A DNA stretch of 42,519 nt, taken from NCBI GenBank assembly GCA_964408425.1, contig CAYOZI010000007.1, positions 1 through 42,519 on the forward strand, in the 5' to 3' direction. Position 1 is the stretch's first letter, and the number at the start of each line of letters is the position of its first letter. The notes below the pieces were generated by a model. That model had not been told where the DNA came from, made no database searches, and saw nothing but the letters and a program-made list of their open reading frames with translations. The position numbers were made by a program, and so were the translations under genes. The DNA is from UBA10210 sp964408425. GTDB lineage: Archaea > Micrarchaeota > Micrarchaeia > Norongarragalinales > Norongarragalinaceae. Below, piece after piece: positions 31,455 through 39,616 of this stretch.

Positions 31455-32159
31455 TCAATCCTTCAATCTCAATGGAACGGGCTTTGCCAAAGGCGCGTTG
31501 TAATCCACTTTCACGAAATTAGGCATTTTAACTCTCGAGAACAGCGCGTTCACGGCAATGAAGGAAACGGCGATTCCGCTTGCGAACAAAAAGCGTTCGT
31601 ATACCACGATGGGAATCAAGCCCGCCCAAAACTCGGGGGTTGAAGGCAAGGCGTACAGCCACAAAACCCCTCCAACCGCGTGGGCGGTCATCGTGGCGCC
31701 CAAGCTTTTTGCGAACAGGTTTTCGGAGTAAAAGAATTTGGCCAGGATGGGAATGCTCCAGAACATCACTGCGTAATACCACGCCTGCATTCCGACCGGG
31801 TGGATGACGAAGAGTACGATGGCGGCAAAGGGGATTATTGCGGCGTACTTTTGCTTTGCGTTGGTTCCGAAATACCACGCTGCGACGACCAGCGTCGACA
31901 GCCTGGCTATATTCAGGAAACTCAGTTCCTTGCCGACGAGAATGAAATCGACAGCCTGGCTGGCCAAGACCACTACCGCGCCTGCGATGCTGCCCAAAAA
32001 CCCTCCTGCGACGGGCGCGAAGAACTGGAACAGGGTGAAGAACTGGTTTTCAGCTCCGAACAGCTTGGCGACGTTGACACGCAGGGCTATCAGCCCTGCG
32101 ATTACGAACACGCCGAGAAACAGGATCTTGACCGCGTTTTGCTTGAATTCAGAGTTCAT
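31455..32159 (-). CDS. Polytopic membrane protein of unknown function
   Basis: From the ATG at 32159 (GGGGTGG 8 nt upstream) the product is 234 residues with 6-7 membrane helices. A Gly/Ala-rich helix pair (FFAPVAGGFLGSIAGAVVVL) and the segment MTAHAVGGVLWLYALPSTPE are notable. The helix count and the Gly-rich region recall S-components of ECF vitamin transporters, but no ECF ATPase or T-component is nearby, so this is only a suggestion. It forms a two-gene unit with the exported protein downstream. Confidence 0.65.
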   Translation of the reverse strand: MNSEFKQNAVKILFLGVFVIAGLIALRVNVAKLFGAENQFFTLFQFFAPVAGGFLGSIAGAVVVLASQAVDFILVGKELSFLNIARLSTLVVAAWYFGTNAKQKYAAIIPFAAIVLFVIHPVGMQAWYYAVMFWSIPILAKFFYSENLFAKSLGATMTAHAVGGVLWLYALPSTPEFWAGLIPIVVYERFLFASGIAVSFIAVNALFSRVKMPNFVKVDYNAPLAKPVPLRLKD

Positions 32160-32217
32160 GACCCAAACCACCCCTTTTCGCTCCCATAGGATTAAAGAAA
32201 AACGTATTATTCTTCCA

Positions 32218-32230
32218 AGGTTTATTTAAA
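32218..32230 (+). promoter_or_regulatory. TATA box of the SDR gene
   Basis: AGGTTTATTTAAA lies about 45 nt before the ATG at 32270, giving a leader of about 15-20 nt that includes AAAGGG. Confidence 0.4.
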
Positions 32231-32269
32231 GTTTGTTTGGATTAAGGTTTGGTTCAAAGGGTTTGGAAA

Positions 32270-32995
32270 ATGAAGAGCGTTCTGGTGACGGGCGGCGGAA
32301 GGGGGATTGGAGAGGCGATAAGCAGGGCTTTTGCAGGAAAAGGGTATCTTGTTTTCGTCAATTTCAACAAATCCGAAGTCCAAGCGAAGGCGTTGGCCAA
32401 GGAACTCGGAGGGTATGCCGTCAAAGCCGACGTTTCCAACGCCTTGCAAGTGGAGAAAATGAGGAAACTCGTGTTGGGAAAAACCAGGGGAACGCTCGAC
32501 GTGCTCGTGAATAATGCGGGGGATATAGACTGGGTTTCTTCTTGGAAAGGGATAAAGGAAAAAATGTGGGACCGCGTTGTTGATACTAATCTCAAAGGCA
32601 CTTTTTTGGTTACCAGGGCGTTTGCGCCAGCCATGTTGAAGCAAAAGAAGGGGGCAATCGTCAATCTTTCTTCCACGGCTTTTTTCGAGGGAAAATTCCC
32701 GGCAGTGCATTACAACGCTTCAAAAGCCGGAGTAGTAGCATTGACGAAAAGCTTTGCGAGGCAGTTTGGGCCGTCCGTAAGGGTGAACAGCGTCGCGCCG
32801 GGTTTTATTCAAACTAATTTCCAGAGCAAATACCCGCCCAAACGCCTTAAGGAAATCCTTTCCGGAATTCCGCTCGGAAGGTTCGGAAAAACCGAGGATA
32901 TAGCAAAGGCGGTTTTGTTCCTCGCTTCGCAAGAAGCTTCCTACGTAACGGGGCAAACGCTCGTGGTTGACGGCGGCAGGATAATGATACCCTGA
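32270..32995 (+). CDS. Short-chain dehydrogenase/reductase (FabG-like)
   Basis: This 241-residue NAD(P)-dependent oxidoreductase is a classical SDR: TGGGRGIG (7-14) binds the cofactor, NNAGDI follows the fourth strand, and the catalytic Ser-Tyr-Lys set is in NLSSTAF and YNASKAG. It ends with YVTGQTLVVDGG, as in 3-oxoacyl-ACP reductases and sugar dehydrogenases. Arg in GGGRGIG suggests NADPH preference. The substrate cannot be assigned; no fatty acid genes are nearby. The ATG at 32270 is chosen over the longer frame starting at 32249. Confidence 0.9.
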   Translation: MKSVLVTGGGRGIGEAISRAFAGKGYLVFVNFNKSEVQAKALAKELGGYAVKADVSNALQVEKMRKLVLGKTRGTLDVLVNNAGDIDWVSSWKGIKEKMWDRVVDTNLKGTFLVTRAFAPAMLKQKKGAIVNLSSTAFFEGKFPAVHYNASKAGVVALTKSFARQFGPSVRVNSVAPGFIQTNFQSKYPPKRLKEILSGIPLGRFGKTEDIAKAVLFLASQEASYVTGQTLVVDGGRIMIP

Positions 32996-33055
32996 AAGGG
33001 AAAGCGAAAGTTGAAAAAGCCGTTCGGCATTTCTTAGTAAGGTGGGGTTGCGACT

Positions 33056-33769
33056 TTGGATAAGATTAAAAGCGAATTTCTGAAGCTTTTGCTGAAAAAA
33101 GGCGGTTTCAAGCTCGCCCCGTCTATTGATGAGCTATTCACCCTCAAAAGCGGAAGGAAAAGCCCGTTTTTCATCAACATAGGCTCTTTGACCGACGGAG
33201 AGAGCATTCACGCTTTGAGAAAGGCTTACTCCGGGTTTACTGCGGAACTGTTGAGCAACAGCGAGCTGGAGCCGTTTGATTTCGTTTACGGGCCGGCGTA
33301 CAAAGGAATTACGCTAGCCGCTCTTTTGGCCGAAGGCTTGTACGAAAAGGGTTACGACATCCGCACGCTATACGACCGGAAGGAAGCGAAGGATTACGGG
33401 GACCAAAAGGCGGACAAGGTGATAGTCGGGGGCGGCTGGTTCAAGGAAGGGCAGAAAATCCTAATCATAGACGATGTCATTACGGCAGGCGGAACGACTC
33501 TCGAATCTTTGGAGAAACTCAAGCTTTTGGGAAACCACGATGTGGTTGGAGTGGTTTTGGCGGTTGATAGGCAGGAGAGGATGGGGGACGCGGAGAACGT
33601 GGGGGAGTTAAGCTCGACCCAGATGATCCAGCAGGCGTACGGGCTGAAAGTCTATTCGATTCTGACGATGCAAGAGATTTTCGAGGAAATAAAACCCCAC
33701 TTGCCCGGAGAGGTAAAGCAGGCTTGGCGCGAATACTACGAAAAGTACGGCGCCGTATCGCTCAAGTAA
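33056..33769 (+). CDS. pyrE: Orotate phosphoribosyltransferase
   Basis: The 237-residue protein makes OMP from orotate and PRPP, the step before PyrF. It has FTLKSGRKSPFFINIG, FVYGPAYKGITLA, the catalytic loop DRKEAKDYGD (107-116) and the PRPP-binding IIDDVITAGGTT (137-148). It is of the longer E. coli-like form, not the roughly 180-residue archaeal form. The start is a TTG at 33056 with GGTGGGG eight nt upstream. It directly abuts the stop of a convergent small gene (0-nt gap). pyrF is 15 kb away, so the pathway is not clustered. Confidence 0.93.
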   Translation: MDKIKSEFLKLLLKKGGFKLAPSIDELFTLKSGRKSPFFINIGSLTDGESIHALRKAYSGFTAELLSNSELEPFDFVYGPAYKGITLAALLAEGLYEKGYDIRTLYDRKEAKDYGDQKADKVIVGGGWFKEGQKILIIDDVITAGGTTLESLEKLKLLGNHDVVGVVLAVDRQERMGDAENVGELSSTQMIQQAYGLKVYSILTMQEIFEEIKPHLPGEVKQAWREYYEKYGAVSLK

Positions 33770-34039
33770 TCAGCCTATTCTTTCGAATATTACTTCCGCC
33801 AGTTCGGGGTATTCCCCGCGAAAGCGGGTGGATTGCATGAATATTGAAAGGTATTTTTTAGCCCTTGCAAGCTCATCCTCGTTCAACTGGGTGAAGGCCT
33901 TGTAGCGGAAGGATTTAGTGGCTCCGCCGTAATTTTCCTCCATCACTTCGTGCAACGCTTGTTTTGCGGCAGGCACTCCGACCCGTTCCGCCTTCACCAC
34001 TTTCCCTACCAGGTCTTCGTACTCTGTTTGTACGCTCAT
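33770..34039 (-). CDS. Small soluble protein of unknown function
   Basis: The ATG at 34039 with GGTGGG four nt before it gives 89 residues. The protein is helical and charged (VGVPAAKQALHEVMEENYGG, then LNEDELARAKKYLSIFMQST). No family is recognised. It is the last gene of a - strand cluster with the two hypotheticals, archease and purM, and abuts pyrE tail to tail. Confidence 0.65.
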   Translation of the reverse strand: MSVQTEYEDLVGKVVKAERVGVPAAKQALHEVMEENYGGATKSFRYKAFTQLNEDELARAKKYLSIFMQSTRFRGEYPELAEVIFERIG

Positions 34040-34084
34040 TTTTCCCACCGTTTTTTGATTAAACTTTTTGCGAAAAAGTTTATT

Positions 34085-35119
34085 TCATTTCAACCTTATT
34101 TTGCTTGCCTCAAAATGCACTGTAATCGCGTTTCCTTTAACTACCTTTCCTATTACAGCCGCTTTCACGCCGCGGCTTTTCAATATTTTCAAGGCGGAAT
34201 TTTCGTCGGAGGGAGATACGATTGCCGCGAAACCCCAGCCCATGTTGAACGTCTCAAACATTTCCCTCAACTCGATTTTCCCAGCGTCCCGGATTTCGAA
34301 AAATATTGGCTGGGGATGAAAATAATCGAAATCGAAGCCGACGTCTTTAGAAAATCCTTGCAGCTTCCCGAACTTCAGGAAAGCGTCTCCAGTAATATTC
34401 ACCGCACCCTTGACCTGAACGGTTTTCGCTAGTTCCAAAAACGGCTTTACGTATATCCTCGTCGGCTTCACGCATTCCTCCAAAAGCTCACTTCCTTTTC
34501 CGTTCAAAGCTTCGTAAACGCCGCCGTACTGCTTGAACAACGCTTTTCTTACGAGAGAAAAACCGTTGGAATGCAAGCCATTGCTCTCCATTCCTATTAT
34601 GACGTCGCCCGCCTTCAGGTTGCGCGCGTCGATAACCTTCTTTTTTTCAACCGTGGCAAAGCAGGAGGCGTTGAGGTGGTACGGATTCAAAGAAGATCCT
34701 TTCACCAGTTCTTTCACGTCAGCCGTCTCGCCTCCGGCGACGTAGCATAAGCTTTCCCTGCACGCCTTTTCTATCCCTTGGAAAATCCCGTTCAATTCTT
34801 CTCCGGATGAATCGGCTATGTCGATCGCGTTGGTAATGCTTTTGGGCTCTGCCCCGCAGCGGATCGCGTCGTTGACGACCATCGCAACGGCATCCCAGCC
34901 GGCAACCCAGTGCTTTTCCGCCAGTTGGGTGAGCAAAACCTTGGTTCCAACCCCGTCTGTCGTATGAACGTAAAATTCTTTTTCATTCAACGGGAACAAG
35001 TCGTTGAAAGGCGTTCTCGCAAATCCCGCTGGCTTGGAAAAAACGGAAATGGCCTTTTTCGCCTTGCCCCGCGCTATCCTGTCCACGCCGCTTTGAGAAT
35101 ACGTCAAGCCCATTTTCAT
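34085..35119 (-). CDS. purM: Phosphoribosylformylglycinamidine cyclo-ligase
   Basis: The 344-residue protein closes the imidazole ring to make AIR in purine synthesis, using ATP. It begins GLTYSQSGVDRIARGK and carries the ATP- and metal-binding TTDGVGTK (53-60), AMVVNDAIRCGAEP, GGETADV and GMESNGLHSNGFSL. Length is typical. The start may be ATG 35119 or ATG 35113. It begins 6 nt after archease ends, so it is cotranscribed with it. Other pur genes are outside the window. Confidence 0.93.
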   Translation of the reverse strand: MKMGLTYSQSGVDRIARGKAKKAISVFSKPAGFARTPFNDLFPLNEKEFYVHTTDGVGTKVLLTQLAEKHWVAGWDAVAMVVNDAIRCGAEPKSITNAIDIADSSGEELNGIFQGIEKACRESLCYVAGGETADVKELVKGSSLNPYHLNASCFATVEKKKVIDARNLKAGDVIIGMESNGLHSNGFSLVRKALFKQYGGVYEALNGKGSELLEECVKPTRIYVKPFLELAKTVQVKGAVNITGDAFLKFGKLQGFSKDVGFDFDYFHPQPIFFEIRDAGKIELREMFETFNMGWGFAAIVSPSDENSALKILKSRGVKAAVIGKVVKGNAITVHFEASKIRLK

Positions 35120-35124
35120 TCACT

Positions 35125-35553
35125 TTAAATGTCCAAAACTATTCTTGCAGTCCATTCTTTTTTCTTTTCGTCCTTCCACACTTTCGCCCTGTGCATCGTT
35201 ACGGCTTTAACGTGCGTTCCGGCCGCTTCGGGAAAGTAAGGGCTGCCGAAAGCAATTCCTTCGGTTTTGAAGCCCGTCTTATCCTCTTCAATTTTTTTTA
35301 CTTTGAATTCCTTCCAGAACACTTGCATCGCGTCGCTCTCCGTCACGAGCTTATCCAAAAGAAAAACCACCAGTTCCTCGAGGTTTTTCGCCTTTTGCCG
35401 TACCGTGACTTCGTGCGTTTTCTTCAGCAAACCCGGCTTTCCCATTACTGAAAACATTGCCGCTGAAGCGTTTTCCACGCATTCCTTGAGCGTTTTCCCG
35501 TGCGCTTCGAACAGCACGTCAGCCGTATGCTCGAAAAAAACGAATTTTTTCAA
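35125..35553 (-). CDS. Archease, activator of the RtcB RNA ligase
   Basis: The 142-residue protein has the archease marks FEHTADVLFEAHGKTLKE (7-24, metal-binding His and Asp), LEELVVFLLDKLVTESDA, VKAVTMHRAKV and the terminal VLDI with its conserved Asp. Archease speeds guanylylation and multiple turnover of RtcB, the ligase that joins tRNA halves after intron removal. RtcB itself is not in the window. It is followed by purM after 5 nt and preceded by a hypothetical gene after 17 nt. Confidence 0.93.
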   Translation of the reverse strand: MKKFVFFEHTADVLFEAHGKTLKECVENASAAMFSVMGKPGLLKKTHEVTVRQKAKNLEELVVFLLDKLVTESDAMQVFWKEFKVKKIEEDKTGFKTEGIAFGSPYFPEAAGTHVKAVTMHRAKVWKDEKKKEWTARIVLDI

Positions 35554-35570
35554 TTGCCCTCTCCCTCCAA

Positions 35571-36197
35571 CTACCTGGATTTTAATTTAACGCGAGGAGG
35601 CTGGTTTTCGTACTGTTCTTCCCAAGTTAAGCCCTGTTTTCCGGCAGTGCCCAGGGCTTTTGCAAAACTGCTTACCGCAAGAAGCTTCTCCAGCTTTTCA
35701 ACAGCCTGATTCACGGCAAGAAGTTCCGACCGTCGCTGGTCCAACTCTCGAGCTTGCTCTACCGGCTTTCGGACCGTTTCAAGAAACTCTTTCACTTGGG
35801 CGGGCATGCGGCTTTTTTCGAAAGCCTTTATTTTCCCGTGGGCCCTGGAAAAGTATTCTCCTGAAGCTTGCGTGGGGCTTGACGCCAGGTTTAATAGGAA
35901 ACGGAGTTCGTTGAATCCTGCAGGTTGCTCTCCCTTTGAAACGCGGGCTTCCGCTTTTGCAAGGGCGGCACCCAAGTCGTTCTTGCTGATTTTCGCAAGC
36001 CGCTGGTCTATTTCCTTGATTTCGCGCACGTGCTTTTGGCTCATGCCGTTGTACAAGCCGTAATTTCGGAATATGCTCGAAAAAACCGTGTCGCTAATGC
36101 CGTGGTCTCTCAGTATCGCCTTGAGTTCCCTAACGTTGGCGTTGGGAAACCGTTCTTTCAACACCCGCCAAACGGGTTTTCTGGAAGGCTGTTCCAT
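35571..36197 (-). CDS. Helical protein of unknown function
   Basis: The ATG at 36197 gives 208 residues. An N-terminal segment (VWRVLKERFPNANVRELKAI) and helix-turn pattern to about residue 50 could be a small nucleic-acid or protein-binding domain; the rest is long, basic coiled-coil-like helices. No family is recognised. It heads the archease-purM cluster and is divergent from the NAC gene, sharing one palindromic TATA box exactly midway. Confidence 0.65.
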   Translation of the reverse strand: MEQPSRKPVWRVLKERFPNANVRELKAILRDHGISDTVFSSIFRNYGLYNGMSQKHVREIKEIDQRLAKISKNDLGAALAKAEARVSKGEQPAGFNELRFLLNLASSPTQASGEYFSRAHGKIKAFEKSRMPAQVKEFLETVRKPVEQARELDQRRSELLAVNQAVEKLEKLLAVSSFAKALGTAGKQGLTWEEQYENQPPRVKLKSR

Positions 36198-36218
36198 GCA
36201 CCAATCACCCCGCAAAAC

Positions 36219-36228
36219 AATTTAAATC
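36219..36228. promoter_or_regulatory. Single palindromic TATA box for two divergent genes
   Basis: ATTTAAAT at 36220-36227 is its own reverse complement. Its centre (36223.5) lies 26.5 nt from the + strand ATG at 36250 and 26.5 nt from the - strand ATG at 36197. Both distances suit leaderless initiation, so one box may serve both directions. Confidence 0.5.
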
Positions 36229-36249
36229 TGGCGCTGCAGAGGTTTTATT

Positions 36250-36594
36250 ATGTTTCCGAAGATGGACCCGAAGCAAATGGCTTCGCTCATGAAGCAGATG
36301 GGCATAAAAAGCGAGGATATAGCCGCGGAGAGAGTCATAATCGAAAAGGCTGACGGGACGAGGATAATCGTGGAAAGCCCTTCGGTGCAGGCTGTTGAGA
36401 TGCAGGGGCAGAAAACGTTCCAGGTTATGGGCAAAATCCGCGAGGAAGGAGCCGCTGAAATAGAGAAAGGCAAGTCTGACGCCGAGATTGTCGCGGAAGA
36501 GTGCGGCTGCACTCTTGAAGAGGCGGAAAAGGCGTTGGAGGAATCCAACGGGGATTTGGCGCAGGCGATTTTGAGCTTGAAGGAGAAAGGGTGA
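36250..36594 (+). CDS. nac: Archaeal nascent polypeptide-associated complex protein
   Basis: This 114-residue ribosome-associated chaperone forms a homodimer near the exit tunnel. A Met-rich start (MDPKQMASLMKQMGIKSEDI) leads into the NAC domain (about 22-62, RVIIEKADGTRIIVESPSVQ and FQVMGKI). A C-terminal UBA domain (about 74-112, SDAEIVAEECGCTLEEAEKA, then NGDLAQAILSL) follows. It is full length for the archaeal form. A small unknown gene follows after 7 nt. Confidence 0.95.
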   Translation: MFPKMDPKQMASLMKQMGIKSEDIAAERVIIEKADGTRIIVESPSVQAVEMQGQKTFQVMGKIREEGAAEIEKGKSDAEIVAEECGCTLEEAEKALEESNGDLAQAILSLKEKG

Positions 36595-36601
36595 AACGCA
36601 A

Positions 36602-37009
36602 ATGGTTTTGACTATGGACGCCTTGAAGAGAATGCATTCGTCTTCCATGAAAGCCGTGGAAGGGGTGGAGGAGATAGTCAAGAGGGCGCGAGTGTCGGGA
36701 AAACTTTCGCTCGGACAAAAGCTGGAGCTCTCGCAGCTGGTTACCCAGAGCAAAAACGTTCAGGAGAAAGCTTCGGCGGAATACCTGCGCCTGGTGGACA
36801 ACGAGAAGGCGTGGATTGCGCTGGAAAAACAGCGCAAGCCCGGAACTCCCAGTCCGAGCACGATGCTGAAGGAAATAATCGAAAACCACGCGTGGATAGG
36901 AAAGCACTTGACTCACAGCGTCGGGGGAAAGCCCATTCTCAAGCACTTGCCTTACGGCAGTAACGCTTTTCAGGCCTCCAAGCGCAGGATTTCTTTCGGC
37001 AGGGCTTGA
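36602..37009 (+). CDS. Helical protein of unknown function in operon with NAC
   Basis: The 135-residue protein is soluble, mainly helical and basic towards the end (SKRRISFGRA). No motif is recognised. GGGTGA overlaps the end of the NAC gene and serves as ribosome binding site, so the two are translated from one transcript. A ribosome-linked role is a guess from context only. Confidence 0.7.
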   Translation: MVLTMDALKRMHSSSMKAVEGVEEIVKRARVSGKLSLGQKLELSQLVTQSKNVQEKASAEYLRLVDNEKAWIALEKQRKPGTPSPSTMLKEIIENHAWIGKHLTHSVGGKPILKHLPYGSNAFQASKRRISFGRA

Positions 37010-37028
37010 AAAAAAAGGAAAACGGCTT

Positions 37029-39218
37029 TCAGCCAAAAAACGGTTCCACTAGACTCCCTGCAGGATAATCGTTTTGCTTTTCGGCTATTTGCAGAGTGGC
37101 TTGCTCAACCAGACTGTCGAGAGAGTTGGCTTTGACGAATATTCCTGAAATCGTGTACAACATATCGCCGATGAAAGCGCTTCTCTTGACGTCTTCTTCA
37201 CCATTCCAATAGTAACCGGATTTTGCAAACTCGGCCGGGTCGGTATGCGAAATCTTTCCCTTCAACTCGAACCCGTTCTCCAGGTTCACGTTGAGCACGT
37301 ACGCTCCTTGAAAGACGTAATCCCCGTAAGTGCTATCATCAACGCCGCGCGGGTATTTCGCCGGGTCGATTTTCGCTTCCAAAACCGGAATTATGAGAAG
37401 CCCGTTCTTTTCCTTGGAGAAAAGGAAGGCCTTGTGGTCGTGCAACGCGAGCGATTCGCTTCCCCTGTCGCCTATCTCGAAAACCCCGATTTCCTTTATG
37501 GCGGAAACGTCGGTCACGTCGAACAGGGAGAGCTTGAGTCCCTGGTACCACGCGAAATCGCCTTCTTCCGCTTCAACCGCGCTTTTTCCAAAGCCTATCA
37601 AGTGGTTTTCATCGTAAGGGTGAAGATAGTCCGAATAACCGGGGATTTTCAACTGACCGAGAACCTGCGGGTTGGAAGGGTTGCTTAAATCTATAGCGAA
37701 CAACGGGTCGGTTTTCTTGAACGTAACGAGGTAAAGCCTGTTTCCCATGAACCTGGTAGAATAAATCCTTTCCCCCTTCGCCAAATCCTCGAGCTTTCCA
37801 ACGACGTTCAAGCCGGAATCCAAAACGAAAACGTGGTTTTTAGAAGGGTTTTCCTGGACCGGCGTGGCTCTTATTCCCATTCCCCGCCACGGCGTTATTT
37901 CGCTGGTGGTAGTCGCTATCCTGAAATACCCTTTGTCCTCATCCATGGAAAACTGGTTCAACACCGTTCCTGGAACCGAACCTTGAGCCTGGGCATTAAA
38001 CCCGTCTAGGGAAATCTTGTAAATCACCGTTCTCTCCGAGTAGGAAGGAACGGTTGACTGGGATTGGGATTCCAGTTCTTTCTGAAGCGCATCGTAAAGG
38101 GCCGTCCTCTTGTCTTCAGCCAAGGAATCCAAAAAAGCCGCCGCCAGCCCGATTTTCAATCTTTCCTTCCTCCAGTCCGACAAGTCCGAATCGTCGATTG
38201 CCTTTAATTTCTGCAATTCTTCCGCGCCCATTCTTGGAACGACTATTTTTTCGAACGCAATCCACGGAATCGCGCTCGAGTAGGAATCGTAAGAAGAGAA
38301 AGTGACGAAAATGTTTTCCTGCGAAACGAAAACGTTTTGGGAATAGCCCATGAGGATGATTTCCTTATCCTCGTTTTCCAGGTTGTTCAAGTCTATGCTA
38401 GTAAAGATGTTGAACGCGTAGGAATAATCGGGGTAGTCGAAGTACTTCACGTCCGACGGCATAATGATTTGCTCCGTGCCGTCCACGCGGTATAAGGGCA
38501 TGGGATAGTCAGGGTAGGCGGGCTGGTTGAAGATCGCGTAAACCTTACCGTTGATAAGCCTCGAGGTGACGTAACTCCCGTCTACGGAAATCGTTTTCAG
38601 CAAAACGGGGTTGGTTTTGTCGGTAACGTCGTAAACCCTCAGGAACGCCTCGCTGTAATAATAAGGGCGCGGGGGGTAAATCAAGCCTTTAACCGCCGTT
38701 TCAAGCGGGTGGGGCTGCAATTGCTTCGTGCCGAAAACCGCGAGCTTGTTCCCTTCGATGAAAATGTTTTCTATAAACTCGCCCTCCCCGCTTATTTCCG
38801 AGAGTTTCTTCATTTGCTCCGCGGGATAGGCCTGGACGATTACCAGCTTGCCTTGAGTGACGATATACAAGTTGGTACCGTCGTTCTTGACGATATCCGC
38901 CTCATCCACGCCTTCAACTTGAATGTTGGTGGTGGAATAATCCCTAGAGCCGCTACTGTCGGCGCTTTCAGCCAAGGCAGGCATCGGCACTGAACCGGTT
39001 TTCATCATTCCCGTTCCGTAGTTTCCGTAAGACGATTGCGATTCCTTCAAAAACTCCGACACTTCATTCCAGGAGGAAAATGAAAGCATTCCTGCGGGCT
39101 GGAGACCGGTTGAGGGGGATGGGGTTGCAGAGGGGTTTTGGGCGTCAATGCAACCCGGCAAAAACAACGCTAATCCTGCGAAAGCTATGAGCAAAGCCAC
39201 TGCAATCCTGTTTTCCAT
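37029..39218 (-). CDS. Secreted beta-propeller lipoprotein (COG4880-type)
   Basis: The ATG at 39218 (GGTGG four nt upstream) gives 729 residues. A lipobox (LFLPGC, Cys about 23) and a Ser/Pro spacer are followed by a large domain built of repeated strands, as in the archaeal secreted proteins with a beta-propeller distantly related to WD-40 repeats. Recurring blade phrases include LRVYDVTDKTNPVLLKTI, DLSNPSNPQVLGQLKIPGYS, LFDVTDVSAIKEIGVFEIGD and a start region VEGVDEADIVKNDGTNLYIV. A helical insertion lies near 345-385. The likely ligand is unknown; such proteins are thought to act at the cell surface. Confidence 0.88.
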   Translation of the reverse strand: MENRIAVALLIAFAGLALFLPGCIDAQNPSATPSPSTGLQPAGMLSFSSWNEVSEFLKESQSSYGNYGTGMMKTGSVPMPALAESADSSGSRDYSTTNIQVEGVDEADIVKNDGTNLYIVTQGKLVIVQAYPAEQMKKLSEISGEGEFIENIFIEGNKLAVFGTKQLQPHPLETAVKGLIYPPRPYYYSEAFLRVYDVTDKTNPVLLKTISVDGSYVTSRLINGKVYAIFNQPAYPDYPMPLYRVDGTEQIIMPSDVKYFDYPDYSYAFNIFTSIDLNNLENEDKEIILMGYSQNVFVSQENIFVTFSSYDSYSSAIPWIAFEKIVVPRMGAEELQKLKAIDDSDLSDWRKERLKIGLAAAFLDSLAEDKRTALYDALQKELESQSQSTVPSYSERTVIYKISLDGFNAQAQGSVPGTVLNQFSMDEDKGYFRIATTTSEITPWRGMGIRATPVQENPSKNHVFVLDSGLNVVGKLEDLAKGERIYSTRFMGNRLYLVTFKKTDPLFAIDLSNPSNPQVLGQLKIPGYSDYLHPYDENHLIGFGKSAVEAEEGDFAWYQGLKLSLFDVTDVSAIKEIGVFEIGDRGSESLALHDHKAFLFSKEKNGLLIIPVLEAKIDPAKYPRGVDDSTYGDYVFQGAYVLNVNLENGFELKGKISHTDPAEFAKSGYYWNGEEDVKRSAFIGDMLYTISGIFVKANSLDSLVEQATLQIAEKQNDYPAGSLVEPFFG

Positions 39219-39248
39219 TTTACCACCGTAATCCACTAAGACTCCGGG

Positions 39249-39258
39249 GTTTAAATAC
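39249..39258 (-). promoter_or_regulatory. TATA box of the beta-propeller gene
   Basis: On the - strand GTATTTAAAC lies 31-40 nt before the ATG at 39218, leaving a leader of about 8-10 nt with GGTGG. Confidence 0.45.
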
Positions 39259-39278
39259 GGAATTTTTAATTCAGGGAA

Positions 39279-39328
39279 AAGGTTGAAAGAAAAAAAGAAG
39301 GAAGAGAAAGGCGTTTTCAGCCTTTCTC
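39279..39328 (-). terminator. Intrinsic-type terminator overlapping a gene end
   Basis: On the - strand GAGAAAGGC (39328-39320) pairs with GCCTTTCTC (39312-39304), a perfect 9-bp stem whose loop holds the TGA stop of the small membrane protein gene. A pyrimidine tract with seven T follows. The core matches the hairpins at 3360 and 5418. Confidence 0.65.
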
Positions 39329-39616
39329 AGGGTAGGTGAAATACCCTGCAAGCAGGAAGATTATCCCGAGCACGAAATCCAGCAGGATGCCTTGCAGCAT
39401 GGAATTGCTAGTGGCGGTCAGCATTTGCTTGGTGGACTCCAGCTGGGTCGCGTCTATTCCTAGAGCTTCCGCTCCGGCAGCGCCCAAGGAGTTCAACTGC
39501 GCCAATGAAGGGCCCACCGCAGCCTGCACTTGCAGGTATTGGTTGGACTGGTATAACGCCAATGCGAAGCACAACGCCGCTATCATCACGAAAAACTTGC
39601 TCAAAATCTTTTTCAT
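39317..39616 (-). CDS. Small two-helix membrane protein of unknown function
   Basis: The 99-residue protein has an N-terminal helix or signal (about 6-24, FFVMIAALCFALALYQS), an outer Ala/Leu/Gln-rich segment and a second helix (LLDFVLGIIFLLAGYF). Its ATG overlaps the stop of the HPF-like gene by 4 nt (ATGA). Its stop is inside a terminator hairpin, so it ends the unit. No family is recognised. Confidence 0.7.
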   Translation of the reverse strand: MKKILSKFFVMIAALCFALALYQSNQYLQVQAAVGPSLAQLNSLGAAGAEALGIDATQLESTKQMLTATSNSMLQGILLDFVLGIIFLLAGYFTYPEKG

